This document shows positions 19,932-28,249 of a DNA stretch of 64,000 bases, one piece after another; position 1 is the first letter of the stretch, and the number at the start of each line of letters is the position of its first letter. Origin of the DNA: Methanothermobacter sp. K4 (lineage in GTDB: Archaea; Methanobacteriota; Methanobacteria; Methanobacteriales; Methanothermobacteraceae); contig NZ_JAKLTD010000001.1 in the NCBI RefSeq assembly GCF_022014235.1, forward strand, positions 234,511 to 298,510. The letters are read 5' to 3'. The notes below the pieces were generated by a model that was given only the letters and a program-made list of their open reading frames with translations, had not been told where the DNA came from and searched no databases. Both the position numbers and the translations under genes were made by a program.

Positions 19932-20723
19932 ATGAAGGCGGCTGTTTTTGATAACTCAGGGACACTTATAAGAAGGTACAGGGCCCTTAAAAACCTGAAA
20001 ACCGGTGAAATATGTGACAGGATGAATTCTCTTGATATTGTGGATTACAGGGACAGAAGGGCCCTCGTTGTGCTTCAGACTGACCCCGCAACATGTATAG
20101 TTAATGCAAAACCTGACCAGACCATCCATGAGTTCATAAAGAGGAATAATATAGATTTCGATGTCAGCTACGCCAACACAGCGGTTACCTCTGATGAGAT
20201 CATGGATATCCTCAGTGGTGACCCTGCAACTGTCAGGGACATACAGGACACCATAGATGCCGTTTCCAGGAGGGACTACAACATACAGATATGCAGTGGA
20301 TCCGGCTTCATAGTCAACGTTGACAGAAACATGGTTGACTTCACAATAACTGCAGGTGGAAAACTCTTCCCTGAGGTCCCTGAGGTTGTGGATGAACTCA
20401 AAGAGAGAAACATCCATATATACATTGCCTCGGGGGACCGCCGGGGGTCACTGAGGGAACTTGCAAGGATCATCAGGATACCTGAGGAAAACGTCTTTGA
20501 CACCGCCGACACCGAGAGGAAGGCAGAGATAATCCAGGAGCTGAAGCGAAGGTACAGCAGGGTCATGATGGTGGGTAACGGCCTTAACGATATCCTTGCA
20601 TTGAGGGAGGCTGACGTGGGGGTTCTGACACTCCAGCAGAGGGAACCTGTTCCTCAGAGGCTGATTGATGCTGCTGACCATGTTGTTGATAACATAAGGG
20701 AGGTTCTGGATATAGAATTCTAA
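19932..20723 (+). CDS. Soluble HAD ATPase with P-type ATPase-like catalytic core
   Basis: A 263-residue cytosolic protein with no membrane segment. Motif I is FDNSGTL, so the second position of DxD is Ser, like the Thr in the DKTGT of P-type ATPases. YIASGDRRGSLRELARI is motif II and VMMVGNGLNDILALREADVGV is the hinge motif (GDGxND-like, here GNGLND). The product therefore resembles the phosphorylation domain of P-type ATPases cut loose, with a middle insertion like the nucleotide domain. The last codons lie in a tandem 29-bp repeat. Confidence 0.78.
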   Translation: MKAAVFDNSGTLIRRYRALKNLKTGEICDRMNSLDIVDYRDRRALVVLQTDPATCIVNAKPDQTIHEFIKRNNIDFDVSYANTAVTSDEIMDILSGDPATVRDIQDTIDAVSRRDYNIQICSGSGFIVNVDRNMVDFTITAGGKLFPEVPEVVDELKERNIHIYIASGDRRGSLRELARIIRIPEENVFDTADTERKAEIIQELKRRYSRVMMVGNGLNDILALREADVGVLTLQQREPVPQRLIDAADHVVDNIREVLDIEF

Positions 20724-20775
20724 GGTTTTAGGTTCTGGATATAGAATTCTAAAGTTCTAGGTTCTGGATATATTC
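20702..20775. repeat. 29-bp tandem repeat at the gene 3' end, 2.5 copies
   Basis: Copies start at 20702, 20731 and 20760 (partial), each beginning GGTTCTGGATATA; the first two continue GAATTCTAA. Copy 1 encodes the last residues and stop codon of the HAD ATPase (EVLDIEF), so the repeat arose by tandem duplication of the 3' end of the gene. The third, partial copy ends about 20 bases before the next gene. Confidence 0.85.
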
Positions 20776-20795
20776 TGAAATATGGGGGGCTGATA

Positions 20796-22220
20796 TTGAG
20801 TGAACTGTGCATTGTGCAGGTGAATGACACCCACGGATACCTCAAATCCCACCCGGAACTCTTCTGGGAGGGCAGAGACATAAGGTATGAGACCCTGGGG
20901 GGCTACCACCACATAGCAGGCCTTGTGGATGAGATGCGTGAAGAGGGACCCACACTACTCCTTGACTGTGGTGACACCATACACGGCACATACCATGCCG
21001 TGAAGAGCGAGGGTGCCGCCCTTATCCCTATCCTCAATGAAATGAGCTTTGATGCAATGACAGCCCACTGGGAGTTCGCTTATGGACCCAGAAGATTCAT
21101 GGAAATATCTGAAAAACTGAATCACCCGGTTCTTGCAATAAACTGCTACCATGAGGGGACAGAACGCCTTGCTTTTAGACCATATGAGATAGTGGAGAGG
21201 GGTGACCTCCAGGTGGGTGTTGTGGGGATAGCATCCAATATAGTGGATAAGGTGATGCCCCCACGGTTCAGTGAGGGCCTTGAGTTCACCCTTGGACGTG
21301 ATGAGCTCCCATACTGGATAGAGAGGCTCCGTGACGGGGAGAGGGTCGACCTCGTGGTGGTCATATCACATCTGGGGTTCCCCCAGGAGTGCCAGCTGGC
21401 GGCGGATGTTGATGGCATAGACGTGCTTCTGAGCGCCCACACCCACAACAGGCTTGAGAGGCCCTTCATTGTCAATGACACCATCATAATACAGTCAGGG
21501 TGCCACGGCTCATTCATTGGACGCCTTGACCTTGAGGTTGATGGTGGTGTCCGGAAATTCAAACACGAACTTGTAAGGGTCAGGGGGCCGTCAAATGAGG
21601 ATGTTGAGGAGATGGTCATGAGGGCGGCTGATGTGGACAGGGACTACCTTGAGGCCACCGTGGGTTCAACCAGGACTCACCTCAACAGGTACACCATACT
21701 GGAGTCAACCATGGACAACCTTCTCCTCAGGGCAATAATGGATGTGGGTGACTCTGAACTTGCATTCTCCAATGGATGGCGCTACGGTGCCCCGGTACCC
21801 CCTGGGGATATCCGGGTTGAGGACCTCTGGAACATGATCCCTGTTAATCCCCCGGTATCCCGTGTTGAACTTCTGGGGAGGGAGATCCTGGAGATGATGG
21901 AGGAGAACATTGAGCTCACATTCTCCAGGGACCCCTACAGGCAGATGGGTGGCTACCTCAAGAGGTGCCTGGGCCTTGAGATCTACTTCAAGATAGAGAA
22001 CCCTCCAGGTAGCAGGATACAGAAGATATTCGTGAATGGAAAGCCCCTTGAGCCGGATAGAACCTACAGTGCAGTTTATGTAACCAGTCAGGGTGTGCCA
22101 TCACGGTACGGTGAGAACCACGAGGAGATGGACATAAGGGCCGTTGACGCGCTCAGGGAGTACGTTGAGAAGAACAGCCCGGTTGATGCCCAACTCGATG
22201 GGAGGATAACGCCAGTATGA
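20796..22220 (+). CDS. SoxB/5'-nucleotidase-like metallophosphoesterase
   Basis: A 474-residue two-domain protein with no signal peptide, so cytoplasmic. The N-terminal calcineurin-like domain has VQVNDTHGYL, DCGDTIHG, TAHWEFAYG, VVISHLGF and SAHTHN. The usual GNHEFDYG of 5'-nucleotidases is replaced by AHWEFAYG, as in SoxB thiosulfohydrolases. The C-terminal 5'-nucleotidase domain (about 290-474) includes AFSNGWRYGAPVPPGDI. The substrate could be a phosphate or sulfate ester and is not evident. The start is TTG behind GGGGGGCTGAT. Confidence 0.8.
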   Translation: MSELCIVQVNDTHGYLKSHPELFWEGRDIRYETLGGYHHIAGLVDEMREEGPTLLLDCGDTIHGTYHAVKSEGAALIPILNEMSFDAMTAHWEFAYGPRRFMEISEKLNHPVLAINCYHEGTERLAFRPYEIVERGDLQVGVVGIASNIVDKVMPPRFSEGLEFTLGRDELPYWIERLRDGERVDLVVVISHLGFPQECQLAADVDGIDVLLSAHTHNRLERPFIVNDTIIIQSGCHGSFIGRLDLEVDGGVRKFKHELVRVRGPSNEDVEEMVMRAADVDRDYLEATVGSTRTHLNRYTILESTMDNLLLRAIMDVGDSELAFSNGWRYGAPVPPGDIRVEDLWNMIPVNPPVSRVELLGREILEMMEENIELTFSRDPYRQMGGYLKRCLGLEIYFKIENPPGSRIQKIFVNGKPLEPDRTYSAVYVTSQGVPSRYGENHEEMDIRAVDALREYVEKNSPVDAQLDGRITPV

Positions 22221-22319
22221 TTGTCCTCATGCGAGGAATACCCTTTGAATATTGTACTGAAGCCATTAGGGATAGCACTGTATGACTTTCTTCAACTGTA
22301 ATTGTGAACCGGGGTGATC

Positions 22320-22673
22320 ATGATGGGTGATGAGAGGATTTGCCGTGTGGTCTTCCACCTTGATGAGGATGACGATGAGAGGGTTTTGCTGCTCCTTGCC
22401 AATGTGAGGAACCTGATGGCAGACATTCAGAATGTTGAAATTGAGGTTGTGGCATACTCAAAGGGTGTCAGTGCCCTCATGAGGGACTCAGAGTACTCAG
22501 ATATGATCGGTGAGCTCATTGATGATGGTGTCAGATTCGCTGCCTGTTCCAACACCATGAAGGCGCTGGGTATAACCTCAGGAGACCTTGTTGATGGTGT
22601 TGATGCAGTATCATCGGGCGTGGGTGAGATTGTGAGAAAACAGACAGATGGATGGGCCTATATAAGGCCCTGA
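22320..22673 (+). CDS. DsrE-family protein
   Basis: A 117-residue protein of the DsrE/DsrF-like superfamily. CRVVFHLDEDDDERVLLLLANVRNLM is the first strand and helix, VEIEVVAYSKGVSALM the second, and GVRFAACSNTMKALGI carries the conserved cysteine region. Relatives relay sulfur or act as small redox proteins. The ribosome site GGGGTGATC abuts ATGATG, and the second ATG (22323) may be the real start. The stop codon lies in a repeat that recurs 67 bases downstream. Confidence 0.8.
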   Translation: MMGDERICRVVFHLDEDDDERVLLLLANVRNLMADIQNVEIEVVAYSKGVSALMRDSEYSDMIGELIDDGVRFAACSNTMKALGITSGDLVDGVDAVSSGVGEIVRKQTDGWAYIRP

Positions 22674-22754
22674 TATCCTGGAGGAACCCAAATATCCCCG
22701 TGGCGTGCGTCACTGATTTCATGCCTATATAAGGCCCCGATATCTAGAGGAACC
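22656..22754. repeat. Imperfect 33/32-bp direct repeat at converging gene ends
   Basis: GCCTATATAAGGCCC followed by GATATC and GAGGAACC occurs at 22656-22688 and 22723-22754. One substitution and one small indel separate them. Copy 1 contains the last codons and stop of the DsrE gene on the + strand. Copy 2 contains the last codons and stop of the TMEM175-like gene on the - strand. Confidence 0.85.
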
Positions 22755-23301
22755 TCTTGAGGATCATGATTGCATAGGCAATGGAGCTGTACTCTGGTGT
22801 GAATGGTGTCATCAGGAGTGCCACAATTGCTGCAAATGGCATCAGGAGGTTCCTCTTAAGTGACCTAAGGTACTGGTCCCTTTCAACATCCATGAGCCCA
22901 TTCTTATACGCATAGAACCAGCTTGCAGATAGGAGAAGACCTATCATCAGCATGTTAACATGGAATATGACATTGGATGTTACAAATCCACTATAGTCTC
23001 CTGTGAGTTCCGTTGAGAAGGGCACCATGGCCACGAACATCAGCCAGAATATATTTATCCACAGGAAACCCGTGTCAACCTCCTTCAGGCTTTCAAATTG
23101 CATGTGGTTAACCCGCCAGAAAATCCCGAGGAGGAGGAAGCTTAAGCAGTAGATGTAGATCCTGGGGGCGAGGAGTGTGAGGTATGAAGCCATTGAGGAC
23201 TCTGTTATGATCCCCTCTGGCACCTCAATACCGAGAACAAGGAGTGTCATCGCAATGGCAAATATTCCATCCACAAGGCCCTCAATTCTGTTCTTCTTCA
23301 T
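22744..23301 (-). CDS. TMEM175-family membrane protein
   Basis: A 185-residue protein with about six hydrophobic segments. The N-terminus MKKNRIEGLVDGIFAIAMTLLVLGIEVPEG carries the family signature R-x3-L/F-V/S-D in the pore-lining first helix (DUF1211). Prokaryotic TMEM175 proteins are potassium-selective channels acting as tetramers, and a single-repeat form like this one fits. In a methanogen with very high internal potassium this could set ion balance. It is co-directional with, and 10 bases downstream of, the TIM-barrel gene. Confidence 0.82.
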   Translation of the reverse strand: MKKNRIEGLVDGIFAIAMTLLVLGIEVPEGIITESSMASYLTLLAPRIYIYCLSFLLLGIFWRVNHMQFESLKEVDTGFLWINIFWLMFVAMVPFSTELTGDYSGFVTSNVIFHVNMLMIGLLLSASWFYAYKNGLMDVERDQYLRSLKRNLLMPFAAIVALLMTPFTPEYSSIAYAIMILKRFL

Positions 23302-23311
23302 GTTTCATGCC

Positions 23312-24058
23312 TCAATAAAATGATTCCAGGAGTCTCCTGCTTTTTATGACTCCCTCATAGTTATTCAGTTCTATAACCCCGCGGTCTATCCCCCGGAGGA
23401 GTTCAAGGTCAACTGTACCCTCCCCCAGGGGGAGGTGCTGGTCCCTTTCACCGTTGTTGTCGCTCAGGTGGTGGTGGGCTATTCTTTCCATCCTGAGGAA
23501 ATCCTCCATGAACCCTGTGGTGTTTGCATGGCCCACATCCACAGTCACGTATGATCCACATTCCTCTGAGAATTCTTCAAGCTCACGGGGGCTGTTGCAG
23601 AGGTATGAGAATCTGCCTGGCATGTTCTCAACTGAGAACTTTACCGATGAATCCTCTGCATGGGCCACGCAGTTTCTAAGTGTTTCGGCCGCGAATTTAA
23701 GGGCAGCGTTTCTTATCCGCTCCTCCCTCCTGTGCACAAGGCCGGGATGTGTTGTTACGGTCGTTGCCCCTATCCTTGCTGCGAGTTCCACCGTCTCCAT
23801 CATCTGCTTTTCTGTCTCCTCCCTCACGCCCTGGTTCATGCTGCCAGGGTTCAGGTCTATGGTGGGGGCGTGGAGGAGTATCTCAAGGTCAAAGGATTCA
23901 AAGACCTCCAGTGCTGCCCCGTCTTCAAGGAGCCTCCGGGGCCAGTAGGGTCCCTCACAGAGTATCTCAATGAGCTGGAAGCCGTCCTCCTCTGCTTTCT
24001 CCAGGATGTTCTCCATTGGTTCCATGAAAAGTGCCAGGGTTGAAAATCCAAGCCTCAT
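23312..24058 (-). CDS. Sugar isomerase/endonuclease IV-like TIM barrel protein
   Basis: A 248-residue protein of the AP endonuclease 2/xylose isomerase-like superfamily. MRLGFSTLALFMEPM opens the barrel. LHAPTIDLNPG, TTVTTHPGLVHRR, FSVENMPGRF and VTVDVGHANTTGF follow, with metal ligands E and D in the last two, and AHHHLSDNNGERDQHLPLGEGTVD closes it. Whether it is a sugar epimerase or a nuclease cannot be told. The HLSDNNGE-DQHLPLG end favours the isomerase/epimerase branch. It probably shares a transcript with the TMEM175-like gene. Confidence 0.75.
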   Translation of the reverse strand: MRLGFSTLALFMEPMENILEKAEEDGFQLIEILCEGPYWPRRLLEDGAALEVFESFDLEILLHAPTIDLNPGSMNQGVREETEKQMMETVELAARIGATTVTTHPGLVHRREERIRNAALKFAAETLRNCVAHAEDSSVKFSVENMPGRFSYLCNSPRELEEFSEECGSYVTVDVGHANTTGFMEDFLRMERIAHHHLSDNNGERDQHLPLGEGTVDLELLRGIDRGVIELNNYEGVIKSRRLLESFY

Positions 24059-24285
24059 ATAGATCCCGGTTGATTTTCTATTCAGCCGGCCTTATGAGTG
24101 TTTCCATTCCCTCTGAAAATGAAAGATACTTATAGGTGCCTGGATCTGCAGGTCCCTGCGGTGTTAAGACGTCTAAAGTGCCCCTGACCATTGGCTGGAT
24201 GTGAAGGGCGTTCCTCGCTTGATAATGTGTGGTGATCAGAACCGTTTCAGTGTTACCAGACCTTACCTTCATCGTACCACCAAAA

Positions 24286-24325
24286 AGTATATATAAAACA
24301 GGATATATCAGAAAATTGATATATC
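24286..24325 (+). promoter_or_regulatory. TATA box and double palindrome before the PadR gene
   Basis: AGTATATATAAAAC (about 24286-24299) is a strong archaeal TATA. Immediately downstream, two copies of the 8-bp palindrome GATATATC occur at 24302-24309 and 24318-24325. The 16-bp centre-to-centre spacing gives an overall inverted repeat across the predicted transcription start. This fits autoregulation by the PadR-type repressor encoded 20 bases later. Confidence 0.65.
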
Positions 24326-24344
24326 ACTTTCTGGAGATGTCCTG

Positions 24345-24767
24345 ATGTGTGCAGAAAATGGCCCCCATGGAGAGGGGGGACAGTTCGATGAGAAGATAAT
24401 AAAGAGTTTCATGAGGGGATTCGGAAAAACAATGATCCTCTGGATGATAAGCAGGGAAAAAATCCATGGATACGAGATAATGCGAAGACTTGAGAAGTTC
24501 TACTCAATCAAGGGGATGCACTGCCAGGAGATCAAACCACCCGGTCCAAGCGTCATCTACCCAATACTCCACGACCTGGAGAAGAAGGGACTCATAAGGG
24601 GTTCATGGGAGATGCACGGGGAGAAGAGGGTCAAGTACTACGAGATAACCCCACTGGGCAATGAAACCATAGAGAGGATCCGTGATATAATGAAAAACCA
24701 CATCTCAAGGATATGGGAGGACTTCTGGAACGACATGTTCCCATGTGAGAGGGAGGAGGAAGAATGA
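24345..24767 (+). CDS. PadR-family transcriptional regulator
   Basis: A 140-residue winged-helix protein. KTMILWMISREKIHGYEIMRRLEKFY and PSVIYPILHDLEKKGLIRGSWEMHGEKRVKYYEITPLG are the PadR recognition helix and wing, followed by an acidic C-terminal dimerisation helix. PadR proteins commonly repress an adjacent transporter and respond to a drug-like ligand. Ribosome site GGAGATGTCC precedes the ATG. The stop overlaps the ABC ATPase start by 4 bases (ATGA), so regulator and exporter form one operon. Confidence 0.9.
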   Translation: MCAENGPHGEGGQFDEKIIKSFMRGFGKTMILWMISREKIHGYEIMRRLEKFYSIKGMHCQEIKPPGPSVIYPILHDLEKKGLIRGSWEMHGEKRVKYYEITPLGNETIERIRDIMKNHISRIWEDFWNDMFPCEREEEE

Positions 24768-25813
24768 AATACGCCATAGAGACCTACGACCTCACAAAGG
24801 TCTACGGGGACTTCAAAGCCGTTGACAGCCTTAACATGAAGATAGAGAAGAACTCCATCTTCGGATTCCTGGGGCCCAACGGGGCAGGTAAGACCACAAC
24901 CATAAAGATGCTCACCTGCCTCATACCACCAAGTTCAGGTACAGCCCGTGTCGCCGGATACGATATACTGGAGAACCCCGACGAGGTGAGACAGCAGATA
25001 GGCATGGTCCCCCAGAAGGTCAGCCTCTACGAGGACCTCACAGCAAGGGAGAACGTGGAGATGTGCGCAGACTTCTACGGGATGCCAGAGGACCTCAAGG
25101 AAACAAGGATCGATGAACTCATGGAGCTGGTCGACATAAAGTACGCGGCAGATAAACCCGTTGGACAGATGTCAGGGGGACAGCAGCAGAAGGTTTCACT
25201 GGTTGCAAGCCTGATACACCAGCCAGACATACTGTTCCTTGACGAACCAACCATAGGGCTGGACCCGACAACAAAGAGGGTGCTATGGGACCTCATCGAG
25301 GAACTGAACAGCAGCGGTCACACCATCATACTCTGCTCCCATGACATGTACGAGGTTGAACTCCTCTGCGACTACGTGGGTATAATAAATCAGGGTGTAC
25401 TTGCGGCCTTTGACACGCCCCAGGGCCTCAAGGACACCGTTATAAGGGAGGAGGAATCCCTCAAGGCACAGGAGATTGGCACCATACTTGAGAGGATACA
25501 GGAGGAGACCCCTGAATCCGAAAAAAGGGTCATTGAGGAAATGAAAAAATCCGGGACCTGCACCGGTAAGGAGCTCAGCATGCTGATCACCGACCTCAGT
25601 GATGAACTCATAGCTGAACTTGAATCCCTCCCGGTTACACTGGAGGTTAAAAGGCACCACACCGGCAGGATAATACTTGAACTGGATGAGAGCTGTGACA
25701 CTGCCATAAATGATGTCCTCGGGGCAGTTATAAGGAACAATGCCAGGATCAGCTCAATTTCAACCAGGGACCCCTCACTCGAGGACGTTTTTATGAAGGT
25801 TACAGGGAGGTAA
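24764..25813 (+). CDS. ABC transporter ATP-binding protein
   Basis: A 349-residue ATPase of the drug/antibiotic (CcmA-like) exporter group. Walker A is GPNGAGKTT, the signature is MSGGQQQKVSLV, Walker B is ILFLDEPTIGLDP, and the switch is ILCSHDM. The C-terminal 110 residues form an added domain often seen in this subgroup (EVKRHHTGRIILELDES... SLEDVFMKVTGR). It pairs with the next gene. Confidence 0.92.
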   Translation: MKYAIETYDLTKVYGDFKAVDSLNMKIEKNSIFGFLGPNGAGKTTTIKMLTCLIPPSSGTARVAGYDILENPDEVRQQIGMVPQKVSLYEDLTARENVEMCADFYGMPEDLKETRIDELMELVDIKYAADKPVGQMSGGQQQKVSLVASLIHQPDILFLDEPTIGLDPTTKRVLWDLIEELNSSGHTIILCSHDMYEVELLCDYVGIINQGVLAAFDTPQGLKDTVIREEESLKAQEIGTILERIQEETPESEKRVIEEMKKSGTCTGKELSMLITDLSDELIAELESLPVTLEVKRHHTGRIILELDESCDTAINDVLGAVIRNNARISSISTRDPSLEDVFMKVTGR

Positions 25814-25818
25814 CCGGT

Positions 25819-26976
25819 ATGGAAATGAAGAAGGTAATGTGGATGCTCAAGAAGGACCTCATAGTCCTCTGGAGGCACAAACCCCGCCTCATATCAATCA
25901 TACTGTTCCCCATACTCATGATAACCCTCTTCGGTTACGGTATGGGTGGTACACTGGAGAACATACCCGTGGTTATAGTTGAGCAGAGCAGCGGACCCCT
26001 CACAGACCAGACCGTCGCTGCAATGAGAAACATGAGCCTCTATGATATAAAGGATATCATGAAGGACCCTGAAACCGCAAGGGACATGGTGGATGCAGGG
26101 GAGGTCAAAGCGGCAATAATACTCCCCCCCAACTATGACAACCTCACAGACGAACCCACCGTGGTCATGTACCTTGACTCCTCTGACCAGCTGGCAAGCC
26201 AGGCCCTGGTACCTGCAACCCAGGCACTGTTCAGCAGGCTTTCAGGTGAAATAGCGGTTCAGAAAATGCAGAGCCCCACAGTGAACATTCAGAACCAGAA
26301 TTCAACCCCCGGGGAGACGGGCTTTCAGAGCATCGTGAGCACAATAAACTTCCAGGTTGACAGAATCTACGGGGACGTCAAGTACATGGATTTCCTGGTG
26401 CCCGCGGTACTTGCAATGACCATAATGTTCTCCTGCATGTTCGGTATGGGACAGTCAATTGCAGGTGAAAGGGAGAGGGGAGAACTCGCACGTCTCTTCA
26501 TGACCCCCACAAGCGTATCAACAGTGGTTGGGGGTAAAATAATCTCAAAACTGGTTATAGAAAGTGGAAGAGCATTCCTGCTGCTCTGTGTGGCCATGGT
26601 GCTCTTCGGAATAAAGATCAATGGTAGCATGCTCCTTACGGTCCTTCTACTTGTACTCACTGCACTCTGCTTTGTTGGATTTGGAATAATGATATCGGCG
26701 AGGGTGGGAACCCAGGAGGACTACATGCAGATGGTGATGCCCTTTGCAATGCCCATGATGTTCGTATCAGGAGTCTTCTACCCCATTGAGACCATGCCAT
26801 GGGTGTTCCAGAAGCTGGCATACGTGGTGCCCCTCACCTATGCCAACGACGCTCTGAGGTCAGTGATGCTGAAGGGTGCTGGTGTCGGGGACATCTGGCT
26901 TGACCTGGCCGTGCTTGTGGGATTCACACTCCTGTTCTTTGCAATGGGGGTTACCAGGTTTAACAGGGACATTTAG
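25819..26976 (+). CDS. ABC-2 type permease
   Basis: A 385-residue membrane protein. One N-terminal helix (ISIILFPILMITLFGYGMGG) is followed by an extracytoplasmic region of about 170 residues and then five membrane segments at the C-terminus, the ABC2_membrane_3 layout. GERERGELARLFMTPTS is the typical coupling region and SGVFYPIETMPWVFQ the conserved last loop. GGAGGTAA at the end of the ATPase gene serves as ribosome site. A PadR-controlled export function is likely; the substrate is unknown. Confidence 0.9.
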   Translation: MEMKKVMWMLKKDLIVLWRHKPRLISIILFPILMITLFGYGMGGTLENIPVVIVEQSSGPLTDQTVAAMRNMSLYDIKDIMKDPETARDMVDAGEVKAAIILPPNYDNLTDEPTVVMYLDSSDQLASQALVPATQALFSRLSGEIAVQKMQSPTVNIQNQNSTPGETGFQSIVSTINFQVDRIYGDVKYMDFLVPAVLAMTIMFSCMFGMGQSIAGERERGELARLFMTPTSVSTVVGGKIISKLVIESGRAFLLLCVAMVLFGIKINGSMLLTVLLLVLTALCFVGFGIMISARVGTQEDYMQMVMPFAMPMMFVSGVFYPIETMPWVFQKLAYVVPLTYANDALRSVMLKGAGVGDIWLDLAVLVGFTLLFFAMGVTRFNRDI

Positions 26977-27006
26977 GTGGTAATGCAATAAATTTCAGGT
27001 GGTAAT

Positions 27007-28215
27007 ATGATGAGGAAAGGTTTAATTGCGGCACTTATAATCATTGGGATGGTTTTAAGCCCTGTATCAGCTGCAGACTGGCCCCTCTTCCATGGGGACC
27101 AGCAGCGCACAGGTTTCTCTGAGGAGCCAAGTGACTTCTCAGCGAGGACATGGTATCTCTCCATCGGCGGGATAAAGTCATCACCCGCAATATTCAACAA
27201 GGTGGCCTACATCGGCTCAGTCGATGGTAGGGTTTATGCGGTGAACCTCGAGACCGGTTCAGTTGTCTGGAGCTACCGGACAGGAGGTGCGGTTGTATCA
27301 TCCCCCGCGGTGGTCAATGGTACCCTTTATGTGGGTTCAGGGGACGGATACCTCTATGCAATAGACACAGACACCGGTGACCTCGAATGGAAATTCAAAA
27401 CAGGTAACAGGATAGAGTCATCCCCTGCAGTGAGCGGGGGTACCGTATATGTGGGGTCAGATGACTGCAGGCTCTACGCGGTTGATGCAGATGACGGGTC
27501 AAAAAAGTGGGAGTTCTATGCCGGGGAGGCTGTTAAATCATCACCACTTGTGGTGAACGGAACCGTCTACTTTGGATCATGCAACGGTAATGTCTATGCC
27601 CTATCAGAGTCCGATGGAAAGGAGAAGTGGAGCTACACAACCGGTGACCAGGTCATCTCATCACCGGCCTTCTGGAACGGGACCATCTACGTGGGTTCAG
27701 ATGACGGGAACATGTATGCCCTATCAGAGTCCGATGGAAGCGCGGTCTGGAGGTACAGCCTCGGTGATAGAGTCAGGTCAACACCCGCCATTGACACAGA
27801 GGAGAACAGCCTCTTTGCTGGATGCGATGACGGCAACGTGACCTCACTTGATACAAGGACAGGTACCCTGAAATGGTCATTCAAAACAGGTGGGGCCGTG
27901 AGATCATCACCAGCCATCTTCGAGAACATGGTGGCTGTGGGCTCAGATGACGGGGCACTTCACATCCTCAACAAGTACACAGGAAAGGAGGAGTGGAGCT
28001 ACTCACCGGGTTACTACCTTTTCAACTCACCTGCAAGTTCATCACCCGTCGTCTACGGCAAGACCATCTACTTTGCAACCGAAAATGGCTACATCTATGC
28101 CCTTGACTCCAAGAAGAAGGAGGGTCCCACCTCACCATTCGCATACTATGTGGTTGTGATAATCATAGCCATCATAGGGGCTGGAGCTGTGATAAGAAGG
28201 GTTGCTGGAAGATAA
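27007..28215 (+). CDS. Secreted, membrane-anchored PQQ-like beta-propeller protein
   Basis: A 402-residue protein with an N-terminal signal peptide (MMRKGLIAALIIIGMVLSPVSAA) and a C-terminal membrane helix (YYVVVIIIAIIGAGAVI) with basic residues after it. In between are about eight repeats of roughly 40 residues of the form SSPAV-GTVYVGS-DG-LYALD-DG-W-Y-TG. This is the PQQ/quinoprotein-like WD propeller, similar to BamB. No quinone chemistry is implied. It probably acts as a surface scaffold. The ribosome site AGGTGGTAAT is itself duplicated 22 bases upstream. Confidence 0.85.
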   Translation: MMRKGLIAALIIIGMVLSPVSAADWPLFHGDQQRTGFSEEPSDFSARTWYLSIGGIKSSPAIFNKVAYIGSVDGRVYAVNLETGSVVWSYRTGGAVVSSPAVVNGTLYVGSGDGYLYAIDTDTGDLEWKFKTGNRIESSPAVSGGTVYVGSDDCRLYAVDADDGSKKWEFYAGEAVKSSPLVVNGTVYFGSCNGNVYALSESDGKEKWSYTTGDQVISSPAFWNGTIYVGSDDGNMYALSESDGSAVWRYSLGDRVRSTPAIDTEENSLFAGCDDGNVTSLDTRTGTLKWSFKTGGAVRSSPAIFENMVAVGSDDGALHILNKYTGKEEWSYSPGYYLFNSPASSSPVVYGKTIYFATENGYIYALDSKKKEGPTSPFAYYVVVIIIAIIGAGAVIRRVAGR

Positions 28216-28249
28216 ACTCTTCTTTTTTATTAAAAATGAAGGTGAATGT

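Noticed and set aside
24078..24272. A 64-codon frame on the - strand in the PadR upstream region
   Set aside because: There is no ribosome site and no recognisable fold, and it lies upstream of the epimerase gene where its promoter should be.
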